From: Paraburkholderia sp. ZP32-5
Lineage (GTDB): Bacteria; Pseudomonadota; Gammaproteobacteria; Burkholderiales; Burkholderiaceae
Assembly (NCBI RefSeq): GCF_021390495.1
Contig: NZ_JAJEJP010000002.1
Coordinates: forward strand, 744,001 to 808,000
DNA length: 64,000 bases
Reading direction: 5' to 3'
Made by a program: the position numbers and the translations under genes. Every line of letters starts with the position of its first letter. The stretch's first letter is position 1. The notes under the pieces are model-generated. The model ran no database searches. It had not been told where the DNA came from and was given only the letters and a program-made list of their open reading frames with translations. This document shows positions 35,042 to 43,434 of the stretch, in pieces.

Positions 35042-36208
35042 ATGGCGAGCATTTCGTTACGAGGTGTGCAGAAAGCGTACGGCGACGGTGCGCCGGTGAT
35101 TCGCAACGTCGATCTGGATATCGGCGAAAACGAGTTCTGCGTGTTCCTGGGGCCGTCCGGTTGCGGCAAGTCCACGCTGCTGCGCATGATCGCGGGCCTC
35201 GAAGACGTGACGGACGGCGACCTGTCGATCGACGGGCGCATCGTCAACGACGTGCCCGCCGCGCAGCGCGGTGTCGCGATGGTGTTCCAGAGCTACGCGC
35301 TGTTTCCGCACATGACCGTGTTCGAGAACATGGCATTCGGCCTGAAGCTCGCCAAAACCCCGAAGGACGAAATCGACCGCAAGGTGCGTGAAGCCGCGCG
35401 CATTCTGCAGCTCGAAGCGCTGCTCGACCGGCGGCCGAAGGCATTGTCGGGCGGACAGCGGCAGCGCGTCGCAATCGGTCGCGCCATCGTGCGCGAGCCC
35501 GGCGTGTTTCTGTTCGACGAACCGCTGTCCAATCTCGATGCAACCTTGCGCGGACAGACGCGCGTCGAAATCGCGCGTCTGCATAAGCAGTTCGCGAAAG
35601 CGAGCGTGGTCTACGTGACGCACGATCAGATCGAAGCGATGACGCTTGCCGACAAGATCGTATTGCTGCATTCGGGCAAGGACACCGAGCGCTACGGCAG
35701 CATCGCGCAGATCGGTGCGCCGCTCGAGTTGTATCACCGGCCGAAGAGTCGCTTCGTGGCCGGCTTCATCGGCTCGCCGCGAATGAATTTTCTGCCGGGC
35801 AAGGTGGCGTCGGTCGATGCGCAAGGTGTCGTCGTGACGCTCGATCACACCGGCGAAAACCTGCACGTGCCGGTGAGCGGAGAAGGGTTGCAAATCGCGC
35901 AGTCCGTCGCGCTCGGCATACGTCCCGAGCATCTGGAATTCATCGATGCAACCGCGCCGGCATCCGCGACGACCGCGGCCGATGGCGTGCTCACGCGCGG
36001 CGTATCGCTCGTCGAACAGCTCGGCGAACACAGCTACGTTCACCTCGATCAACCCGGCGGCGCGGTGCTGATTGCCAAGGCACCGGGCGCGACGCGTCTC
36101 GCGCCTGGCGAGAGCGCGAGTCTGCGCGTGCCTCGCGCCGCTTGTCATCTGTTTACCGAAGACGGCTTCGCGGCCACGCCGCTCGAAACCGTCGAACACT
36201 ACGCTTGA
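35042..36208 (+). CDS. CUT1 sugar ABC transporter ATPase (UgpC/MalK-like)
   Basis: 388 residues: Walker [13 protein letters not shown]-loop [11 protein letters not shown], signature [13 protein letters not shown], Walker [16 protein letters not shown] and the H-loop in [14 protein letters not shown], then a C-terminal OB-fold (TOBE) regulatory domain (about 240-380). It is the energy subunit for the permeases at the end of this operon. It is first in the operon and is followed after 19 bp by the beta-galactosidase gene. The early position of the ATPase before the enzyme and binding protein is a little unusual. Confidence 0.87.
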   Translation: MASISLRGVQKAYGDGAPVIRNVDLDIGENEFCVFLGPSGCGKSTLLRMIAGLEDVTDGDLSIDGRIVNDVPAAQRGVAMVFQSYALFPHMTVFENMAFGLKLAKTPKDEIDRKVREAARILQLEALLDRRPKALSGGQRQRVAIGRAIVREPGVFLFDEPLSNLDATLRGQTRVEIARLHKQFAKASVVYVTHDQIEAMTLADKIVLLHSGKDTERYGSIAQIGAPLELYHRPKSRFVAGFIGSPRMNFLPGKVASVDAQGVVVTLDHTGENLHVPVSGEGLQIAQSVALGIRPEHLEFIDATAPASATTAADGVLTRGVSLVEQLGEHSYVHLDQPGGAVLIAKAPGATRLAPGESASLRVPRAACHLFTEDGFAATPLETVEHYA

Positions 36209-36227
36209 AGAACATTGGGGACATGGG

Positions 36228-38204
36228 ATGCGTCTAGGAGTCTGTTATTACCCGGAGCACTGGCCGGAGTCGATGTGGGAAGACGACGCGCGGCGAATGA
36301 AGGCACTCGGTATCGAGCAGGTGCGGATCGCCGAATTCGCGTGGAGCCGTATGGAACCGACGCCCGGCGAATACGACTGGGGCTGGCTCGACCGCGCGAT
36401 CGATGTGCTCGGCGCGGCCGGCTTGCAAGTCGTCATGTGCACGCCGACCGCGACGCCGCCGAAGTGGCTGATCGATCGTCATCCTGACATCCTGCCGGTC
36501 GGTGCCGATGGCCGGGCGCGCGCATTTGGCTCCAGACGTCATTACGATTTTTCGTCGCCGTCATACTTCGAGGCCTCGCGCCGGATCTGCACCGCAGTGG
36601 CCGAGCGTTACGGCACGCATCCGGCGGTCGCGTACTGGCAGACCGATAACGAATTCGGTTGTCATCACACGGTAGTCAGCTATTCGCCGGCCGCGGTCAC
36701 GCGCTTTCGCGAGTGGCTGAAGGCACGTTATCGCACGATCGATGCGCTAAACGATGCGTGGGGTACGGTGTTCTGGAGCATGGAGTACCGCAGCTTCGAC
36801 GAAATCGACGCACCTGTCGCGACCGTGACCGAAGCCCATCCATCGCATCGGCTCGACTATCGCCGCTTTGCATCCGATGAAGTCGCGCGCTACAACCGCA
36901 TGCAGGTCGAGATCATTCGCGCGCATTCGCCGGGCAGGCCGGTCGCGCACAACTTCATGCAGCTTTTCACCGAGTTCGATCACTACAAGGTCGCGGCCGA
37001 TCTCGACATTGCGACATGGGACAGCTATCCGCTCGGCGCGCTCGAGGAACAATGGTTCGCGCCGGACGTGAAGGCACGCTGGCTGCGCAGCGGTCATCCG
37101 GATTTCGCATCGTTCAATCACGATGTTTATCGCGGCATGTCGAAGCTGCCGTTCTGGGTGATGGAGCAGCAGCCAGGGCCGGTGAACTGGGCGCAATGGA
37201 ATCCCGCGCCGTTGCCGGGCATGGTGCGGCTATGGAGCTGGGAGGCGTTCGCGCATGGCGCGGGCTGCGTGTCGTATTTCCGCTGGCGGCAGGCGCCGTT
37301 TGCGCAGGAACAGATGCATGCGGGTCTGAATACGCCCGATAACCGGCTCGATGTCGGCGGTAGCGAAGCGTCGCAGGTGGCCGCCGATATCCGCACGGTG
37401 CTGGCCGCCAATGCCGATGCAAATGCAACGGTCCGCTCGAAAGTCGCGCTCGTCTACGACTACGAGGCGAAGTGGCTGTTCGAGATTCATCCGCAGGGCG
37501 CGGACTTTCACTATCCGCGCTTCGCGTTCGAGTACTACTCGGCGTTGCGCGCGCTCGGGCTCGATGTCGATATCGTGCCGGTCGATGCACAGCTCGACGG
37601 CTATGGTCTGATCGTCGTGCCGCCGCTGCCGATCGTTCCCGATGATCTCGGCGAACGTCTCGCGCGCTCGGGCGCGCAGCTGGTGCTCGGACCGCGCACC
37701 GGCTCGAAGACGCGCGACCTGCGCATTCCGGCCAATCTGCCGCCGGGTGCATTGACGTCCGTGCTGCCGCTGCGCGTGTGGCGGGTCGAATCGATGCGGC
37801 CGAACGTAACGGAAGAAGTGCGTCTCGAAGAAAAGGATGCGGCGGATGGCATCGCGCGTCACTGGCGCGATTTCATCGACGAGGATGCGTCGTCTTCGGT
37901 GGACGTGCGCGCGCGTTTTGCCGACGGTCATCCCGCTTATGTACGAAGCGGCGCATTCCACTATTTCGCGAGTCTGTTCGACGATGCATTGACCGTGCGT
38001 CTGTTCGCGCGAATCGCGGAAGAGGCCGGTATCGCAACCGAGCAACTCGGCGATAGCGTGCGTATCAGCCGGCGTGGGGCGCTTACCTATGTGTTCAACT
38101 ATGGCGCTGAAGCTCACCAGCTCGATCACGCTTCCGACGACGCATTCGTGATCGGCTCACGCACGGTTGCGCCGCAGGGCGTGGCGATCTATCGGTCGCG
38201 ATAG
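36228..38204 (+). CDS. GH42 beta-galactosidase
   Basis: The 658-residue protein starts with [19 protein letters not shown], the GH42 TIM-barrel opening. Acid/base E142 lies in TDNEFGCHH, and the nucleophile E313 lies in [11 protein letters not shown]. The barrel is followed by a trimerisation domain (about 390-600; [15 protein letters not shown]) and a C-terminal beta domain. No signal peptide is seen, so it is cytoplasmic and hydrolyses imported beta-galactosides. The choice of 36228 over the in-frame 36223-region ATG and the long upstream frame follows the conserved start. Confidence 0.88.
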   Translation: MRLGVCYYPEHWPESMWEDDARRMKALGIEQVRIAEFAWSRMEPTPGEYDWGWLDRAIDVLGAAGLQVVMCTPTATPPKWLIDRHPDILPVGADGRARAFGSRRHYDFSSPSYFEASRRICTAVAERYGTHPAVAYWQTDNEFGCHHTVVSYSPAAVTRFREWLKARYRTIDALNDAWGTVFWSMEYRSFDEIDAPVATVTEAHPSHRLDYRRFASDEVARYNRMQVEIIRAHSPGRPVAHNFMQLFTEFDHYKVAADLDIATWDSYPLGALEEQWFAPDVKARWLRSGHPDFASFNHDVYRGMSKLPFWVMEQQPGPVNWAQWNPAPLPGMVRLWSWEAFAHGAGCVSYFRWRQAPFAQEQMHAGLNTPDNRLDVGGSEASQVAADIRTVLAANADANATVRSKVALVYDYEAKWLFEIHPQGADFHYPRFAFEYYSALRALGLDVDIVPVDAQLDGYGLIVVPPLPIVPDDLGERLARSGAQLVLGPRTGSKTRDLRIPANLPPGALTSVLPLRVWRVESMRPNVTEEVRLEEKDAADGIARHWRDFIDEDASSSVDVRARFADGHPAYVRSGAFHYFASLFDDALTVRLFARIAEEAGIATEQLGDSVRISRRGALTYVFNYGAEAHQLDHASDDAFVIGSRTVAPQGVAIYRSR

Positions 38205-38290
38205 CAGAGGTCTGGCCACGGCAATTCCATGTAGTACGCCACTTAGAAGCGACAACGACGTAAAACCATCGAATAAAGGAGACAGTCGGA

Positions 38291-39544
38291 ATGAAACTGA
38301 AACCACGCAAGATTCTGCTGGCGCTCGCACTGGCTGCGTTTGCTGCGGGAACGTCCTTCGTCAGCACCGCGCAGGCGGGTACGCTCGCGCTCAACATCGC
38401 GTACAAGGGGGCGAGCCAGCGCGCGGTCTGGCAGCAGGTGGTCGACGAATTCAAGAAAGCGCATCCCGGCATCGACGTGAAGGTGTCGTTCATCGACGAG
38501 GAAGCCTACAAGGTTCAATTGCCGGGCTGGCTGTCGACGGTCGCGCCCGATGTCGTCAACTGGCACGACGGCGAGCGCATGGCCTATTACGCGCAGCGTG
38601 GTCTGTTCGAGGATCTGAGCGGCGACTGGCAGAAGAACGGTTGGAACGACATGTATGCGTCGACGAAAGAGGCGTCGTCGTATAAGGGCAAACAGTACGC
38701 GGCACCGACCGTGTATTACTCGTGGGGAATGTTCTATCGCAAGGATCTGTTCGAGAAAGCCGGTATCAAGGGCGAGCCGAAAACATGGGATGAATTTCTC
38801 GATGCAGCGAAGAAGCTGAAAGCCGCCGGCATCACGCCGATTGCGGTGGCGGGCCGCGATGCATGGACGCTCGCTGGCTGGTTCGACTATCTCGATCTGC
38901 GTCTGAACGGCAATGCGTTCCATCAGAAGCTGATGGCCGGCGAGATTCCGTACACCGATCCGCGCGTGAAGAAGGTGTATACGACGTGGAAGCAGTTGAT
39001 CGACGACGGCTATTTCATCAACAACTCGCTGTCCTACGATCTCGACGCGGTGCAGCCGTTCCTGTTCCAGGGCAAGGCCGGCATGATGCTGATGGGCACG
39101 TTCATCGCCGCAGGCTTTCCGGACAACGTGAAGTCGCAAATGGGCTACTTCCAGTTCCCGATCATCGACTCGAAGGTGCCGACCGCCGAGGATGGGCCGG
39201 TCGAATCGCTGCATATTCCGTCGAAGGCGAAGAACAAGGCCGATGCGCACACGTTCCTCGCTTTCGTCGAAACGCCGGAGATCGGCGCGCAACTGGCGAA
39301 GGGGCTCGGTTCGTTGTCGGCGAACAGCAAATCGCCGGAACCTGAAGATCCGATTTCGAAGATCGGTTTCCAGATCCTGTCGAATACCAAGGGCGGTATC
39401 GCGCAGTTCTACGATCGCGATATGACCAAGGAGATGGCCGACGAAGGGATGAAGGGGATGCAGCAGTTCGTGTCCGATCCTTCGAAGCTGGATGACATCC
39501 TCGCGCAGCTCGAGCAGACGCGTCAGCGCATCTACAAGAAGTAA
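38291..39544 (+). CDS. CUT1 sugar-binding protein
   Basis: 417 residues with a signal peptide (cleavage after STAQA, about residue 29) and an extracellular solute-binding protein family 1 fold: FKKAHPGIDVKVSFIDEEAYK, YYSWGMFYRKDLFEKAGI and TWDEFLDAAKKLKAAGITPIAV. It captures the sugar, probably a galactoside, in the periplasm for the two downstream permeases. AAAGGAGACA precedes the ATG at 38291. Confidence 0.86.
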   Translation: MKLKPRKILLALALAAFAAGTSFVSTAQAGTLALNIAYKGASQRAVWQQVVDEFKKAHPGIDVKVSFIDEEAYKVQLPGWLSTVAPDVVNWHDGERMAYYAQRGLFEDLSGDWQKNGWNDMYASTKEASSYKGKQYAAPTVYYSWGMFYRKDLFEKAGIKGEPKTWDEFLDAAKKLKAAGITPIAVAGRDAWTLAGWFDYLDLRLNGNAFHQKLMAGEIPYTDPRVKKVYTTWKQLIDDGYFINNSLSYDLDAVQPFLFQGKAGMMLMGTFIAAGFPDNVKSQMGYFQFPIIDSKVPTAEDGPVESLHIPSKAKNKADAHTFLAFVETPEIGAQLAKGLGSLSANSKSPEPEDPISKIGFQILSNTKGGIAQFYDRDMTKEMADEGMKGMQQFVSDPSKLDDILAQLEQTRQRIYKK

Positions 39545-39617
39545 ACGGCGGCGGCCGCTGGAGCCAGGCCGCCACTCGTTGCTGTTCCTTGCCACGGATT
39601 GGATCGGGAGATTGATC

Positions 39618-40589
39618 GTGTCGCATTCCGTCAGCCGCCATAGTGTCGGCGGTCCTGTTGAGCCTGGCGGGCCGGGCGTGCCCGCGCCCGGCGGCGCGCT
39701 GCGTTCGCCCGCCGCATCGCGCCGGCGCGGTCCCACGCCGACCGCGCGGCGGCAGCGTCGCGCCGCGTTCCTGTTTCTGGCGCCCGCTTGCATCATGGTG
39801 GCGGTGTACGTGGTGTGGCCGATCCTCTCGACGATCCGTCTGAGCTTTTTCAACTGGGACGGCATGACCGAGCCGACGTTTATCGGTCTCGCAAATTACA
39901 TCGAGCTATTTCATACGCCGACGTTCTACACGGCGTTGAAGAACAACCTGATCTGGCTCGTGCTGTTCCTGCTCGCTCCGCCGATGGGCCTTGCCGTCGC
40001 GCTCTATCTGAATCAGGCGGTGGCGGGCATTCGCATCGTCAAATCGCTGTTCTTCGCGCCGTTCGTGTTGTCGGGCGTCGTGGTTGGCCTGATCTTCTCG
40101 TGGTTCTACGATCCGACTTTCGGTCTGCTCGCGATGATGCTCGGCCACGGCGTGCCGGTACTCGGCGATCCGCGTTACGCGACGCTCGGCATCGTATTCG
40201 CGGCGTTGTGGCCGCAAACCGCGTATTGCATGATTCTTTATCTGACCGGCCTGACTACGTTGAACGCCGAGCAGATCGAGGCCGCGCGCATGGAAGGCGC
40301 GCACGGCTGGTCGATGCTATGGCATGTGATCTTGCCGCAACTGCGGCCCACCACGTTCATGGCGATCGTCGTCACGATCATCGGCGCGTTACGCAGCTTC
40401 GATCTGATCTCGGTGATGACGGGCGGTGGTCCGTTCGAAAGCTCGACCGTACTCGCGTATTTCATGTACGACCAGGCGATCAAGTACTACCGCATCGGCT
40501 ATTCGGCGGCGATTGCGGTGGTGCTGTTCGGCATCATGCTCGTGTATATCGTCTATCACTTGCGGCGGATGCTGCGTACTGAGCAATAA
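39618..40589 (+). CDS. CUT1 sugar ABC permease (MalF/UgpA-like)
   Basis: 323 residues. A 50-residue Gly/Pro/Arg-rich cytoplasmic tail precedes six membrane segments. The conserved EAA loop is EAARMEGAHGWSMLWHVILPQLRP. The start is GTG at 39618, supported by ATCGGGAG (39603-39610); no ATG gives a better start. It forms a heteromeric channel with the next gene product. Confidence 0.84.
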   Translation: MSHSVSRHSVGGPVEPGGPGVPAPGGALRSPAASRRRGPTPTARRQRRAAFLFLAPACIMVAVYVVWPILSTIRLSFFNWDGMTEPTFIGLANYIELFHTPTFYTALKNNLIWLVLFLLAPPMGLAVALYLNQAVAGIRIVKSLFFAPFVLSGVVVGLIFSWFYDPTFGLLAMMLGHGVPVLGDPRYATLGIVFAALWPQTAYCMILYLTGLTTLNAEQIEAARMEGAHGWSMLWHVILPQLRPTTFMAIVVTIIGALRSFDLISVMTGGGPFESSTVLAYFMYDQAIKYYRIGYSAAIAVVLFGIMLVYIVYHLRRMLRTEQ

Positions 40590-40599
40590 GGAGCCACTG

Positions 40600-41451
40600 A
40601 TGTTTCCGATTCAAATCGACAAGTGGAAGCCCGTTAGCCGCCGCGCGTACAAACTGACGTTGCCGGTTGCACTCGTGATCTGGTTGCTGCCGATGATCGC
40701 GGTGCTCGTTACATCGGTGCGCTCGACCGAAGAATTGAGCGAGGGCAACTATTGGGGCTGGCCGAAACACTTCGCGATGTTCGACAACTATCGCGAGGCG
40801 CTGACCACGTCGCCGATGCTGCATTACTTCTGGAATAGCGTGCTGATCACGGTGCCTTCGGTGGTGGGCTCGATCGCACTCGCCGCAATGGCTGGATTCG
40901 CGCTAGCAATCTATCGTTTTCGCGGTAATTCGACGTTGTTCGCTACCTTCGTCGCGGGCAATTTCGTGCCGATTCAGGTACTGATGATTCCGGTGCGCGA
41001 TCTGTCGTTGCAGCTTGGTCTGTTCAATACGGTCGGCGCGCTGATTCTGTTTCATGTGTCGTTTCAGACCGGCTTTTGCGCGCTGTTTCTGCGCAACTTT
41101 ATCAAGCAGTTGCCGTTCGAACTGGTCGAGGCGGCACGCATTGAGGGAGCGAACGAGTGGACCGTGTTTTTCAAAATCGTGCTGCCGCTGATTCGTCCCG
41201 CGCTCGCCGCATTGGCGATTCTGGTGTTTACCTTTGTGTGGAACGACTATTTCTGGGCACTGTGTCTGACACAAGGCGATGATGCCGCGCCGATTACCGT
41301 CGGGGTTGCCGCGCTGAAAGGGCAATGGACGACCGCGTGGAATCTCGTTTCGGCGGGTTCGATTCTGGCTGCGCTGCCGTCGGTGATGATGTTCTTTGCG
41401 ATGCAGAAGCATTTCGTCGCGGGTCTGACATTCGGGGCGACGAAAGGGTGA
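40600..41451 (+). CDS. CUT1 sugar ABC permease (MalG/UgpE-like)
   Basis: 283 residues, six membrane segments, EAA loop EAARIEGANEWTVFFKIVLPLIRP. AAGGAG (40588-40593) overlaps the end of the previous gene, and the ATG follows 10 bp after its stop, so the two permeases are co-translated. A strong terminator 42 bp downstream ends the five-gene operon. Confidence 0.85.
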   Translation: MFPIQIDKWKPVSRRAYKLTLPVALVIWLLPMIAVLVTSVRSTEELSEGNYWGWPKHFAMFDNYREALTTSPMLHYFWNSVLITVPSVVGSIALAAMAGFALAIYRFRGNSTLFATFVAGNFVPIQVLMIPVRDLSLQLGLFNTVGALILFHVSFQTGFCALFLRNFIKQLPFELVEAARIEGANEWTVFFKIVLPLIRPALAALAILVFTFVWNDYFWALCLTQGDDAAPITVGVAALKGQWTTAWNLVSAGSILAALPSVMMFFAMQKHFVAGLTFGATKG

Positions 41452-41492
41452 GTGTGTTTGTCTTTACGCGTTGCGATGCGTGGAGAAGGGTT

Positions 41493-41516
41493 GCCCGCGA
41501 AAGCGGGCTTTTTTTT
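41493..41516 (+). terminator. Strong rho-independent terminator of the galactoside operon
   Basis: GCCCGC and GCGGGC enclose a GAAA tetraloop and are followed by eight T residues. Confidence 0.93.
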
Positions 41517-41565
41517 GGCCTGGTTTTTGTGGGGGGAAGTGTATCTGTGATGATTGCGGTACGTG

Positions 41566-41590
41566 TCGATAATGGAGTTCTTATTATCGA
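41566..41590. promoter_or_regulatory. Perfect inverted repeat before the PhzF-like gene
   Basis: TCGATAAT and ATTATCGA are separated by 9 bp, 22 bp before the start codon, an operator-like position. No regulator gene is adjacent. Confidence 0.5.
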
Positions 41591-41612
41591 TTGATCGATC
41601 AGCGAGGAAGCC

Positions 41613-42530
41613 ATGAAGCGCCGCTATGTTACCGCCGATGTATTCACGGACACGAAGTTCAACGGCAATCCTGTTGCCATCGTGCTCGATGCACAAGGTC
41701 TGTCGGCGCGTCAGATGCAGGCTATCGCAAGCGAATTCGTATACAGCGAAACGACGTTCGTATTACCGCCGAGCGACGCTGACCATACGGCTCGCGTGAG
41801 AATTTTTACCCCAACTCGCGAGATTCCGTTCGCGGGACATCCGAATATCGGTACCGCATTTGTACTCGCCGCGAAGGCTGCTGCGTGCGGCGAACCGTTG
41901 CCCGATCTGCTCGTATTCGAGGAACTGGCGGGACTCGTGCCGGTGAGTCAATTGAAGGAAAAAGGCGTCGTGGTAGGCGCAGAACTCGTTGCGCCGGAAT
42001 CGTTGACGCGGCGCTCACAAGTTTCGGCCGAGCGGGTTGCGGCCTGTCTATCGCTCACTGCGGATGATGTCCGTGTCGATGCGCATGCGCCTCAGGTAGT
42101 GTCCGTCGGTCTCCCGTTTCTGGTCGTCGAACTTGCTTCACGCGATGCATTGCGGCGCTGCGTACCGAATCTTGTGGCGTTCCGCGAAACACTGCCGCTC
42201 GACGGTGCCGTGTCGATTTATGCCTATACGCGGGACGTCGATCATCGGAAAACCGGAGTGCAGTGCGATATCGATGCGCGCATGTTTACGCCACGCATGA
42301 CGGAAGATCCTGCCACCGGCAGCGCGACCGGAGCCGCCGTCGCACTGATTGCAGAGATTCGCGGTCAATCGGAGCTTTCGCTGCGGGTCGCTCAGGGTGT
42401 AGATATGGGGCGTCCGAGCGTGCTGCTAGCGAGTGTCGGTGCGCGTGATGGTGTCGCGCAGGTCCGCGTGGGCGGACACTGCGTCAGTGTGATGGACGGT
42501 ACGTTCGAGCTTGAGGGCGAAGAGCATTGA
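41613..42530 (+). CDS. PhzF-family isomerase-like protein
   Basis: 305 residues with the PhzF/diaminopimelate-epimerase fold. Catalytic Glu lies in EFVYSETTFVLP, and other motifs are FTPTREIPFAGHPNIGTAFVL and MTEDPATGSATGAAVALI. PhzF itself isomerises dihydro-hydroxyanthranilate in phenazine biosynthesis, but most homologues outside phenazine clusters have unknown substrates, and no other phz genes are present. A rightward single gene with its own inverted repeat upstream. Confidence 0.85.
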   Translation: MKRRYVTADVFTDTKFNGNPVAIVLDAQGLSARQMQAIASEFVYSETTFVLPPSDADHTARVRIFTPTREIPFAGHPNIGTAFVLAAKAAACGEPLPDLLVFEELAGLVPVSQLKEKGVVVGAELVAPESLTRRSQVSAERVAACLSLTADDVRVDAHAPQVVSVGLPFLVVELASRDALRRCVPNLVAFRETLPLDGAVSIYAYTRDVDHRKTGVQCDIDARMFTPRMTEDPATGSATGAAVALIAEIRGQSELSLRVAQGVDMGRPSVLLASVGARDGVAQVRVGGHCVSVMDGTFELEGEEH

Positions 42531-42557
42531 TAACTGATCGCGCAGTTGCACGCGCAA

Positions 42558-43238
42558 TCAGTCCTCGCCGGTTGCTGCCTCGCCAGCACGCCGCATTGCC
42601 ACCCGCAACGCCGCACGCGCGCTATCGAGCGGCCGCTTGCCGTGGCCCGCTTCATCGCTGACGAGACCCGCGGCAGGCGCCATCCACGGATGCGCAAATG
42701 CGACGACGGTCGCACCGGCCGCGTAGGCATCCTGTGCCGCCGATGCAATAGCGGCAAGGCACGCATTCATGTCGCCGCTTTTGAACAGCGTCCAGACCTG
42801 CGGAACATGAATGACGTCCACCGATGCGCCGCTATCGCTCGCGTACTGCGTAAAGAGTTTCCGATTCGCTTCGATCGCGACTTCCGCGGCACACAGTACG
42901 GCGATCTTTTCACCGGCCTGCGCCGATTCCGCGGCCCAGGCGGCCAATGCGACATCGGCTCTGACGACAGGCGCGGGCCCGTTACCAATCTCCGCGACTA
43001 CGGGTCCCAGCGTCGCACAAGTGACGATAACCGCATCGGCCTCGTCCGCGAGTTCGACGAGCATCTCGCGCGTTTGCGCCTTGATATCGGCGGGGACCAC
43101 CCCCGCGCGTTCGACGGCCTCGCGCAGGTCCGCTCGTACGACATGCCGAAGATCCTCGGGACGCAGACCCATTTCGGCCGCTGCGTGTTCGAATACCTGC
43201 CTGTTGCCGTCGATCGTGTGCAAAAGCGAAATGCGCAT
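42558..43238 (-). CDS. Aspartate/glutamate racemase-like protein lacking the second cysteine
   Basis: 226 residues with the Asp/Glu/hydantoin racemase superfamily pattern. The first catalytic Cys is present in VIVTCATLGPV (about residue 74), but the second conserved position has VVAFAHPWMAP with no Cys. A normal two-base racemase reaction is therefore unlikely; single-Cys relatives include arylmalonate decarboxylases and maleate isomerase-like enzymes. AGGAAG precedes the ATG at 43238. It is convergent with the PhzF-like gene. Confidence 0.72.
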   Translation of the reverse strand: MRISLLHTIDGNRQVFEHAAAEMGLRPEDLRHVVRADLREAVERAGVVPADIKAQTREMLVELADEADAVIVTCATLGPVVAEIGNGPAPVVRADVALAAWAAESAQAGEKIAVLCAAEVAIEANRKLFTQYASDSGASVDVIHVPQVWTLFKSGDMNACLAAIASAAQDAYAAGATVVAFAHPWMAPAAGLVSDEAGHGKRPLDSARAALRVAMRRAGEAATGED

Positions 43239-43385
43239 GGCTTCCTGCTCCAGTGAAGTGGCCTGGCTCGGATGTGTTGTCAGGCTTGCGGTGTCGATGC
43301 TGCATTGTTCCGACGCCGCGCCTTCTTAACAAGGCAACTTCCGCTACTGGTATGACGGCTACCCGTCATCGACCCGCAAATGAAA

Positions 43386-43415
43386 ACCGGTCTCCCCACG
43401 AACGGGAAGACCGGT
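43386..43415 (-). terminator. Rho-independent terminator (leftward)
   Basis: On the minus strand ACCGGTCT pairs with AGACCGGT around TCCCGTTCGTGGGG-type loop sequence, followed by TTTTCATTT. It follows the large lipoprotein gene. Confidence 0.75.
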
Positions 43416-43434
43416 GCATTGCCACTCGCCGTTG

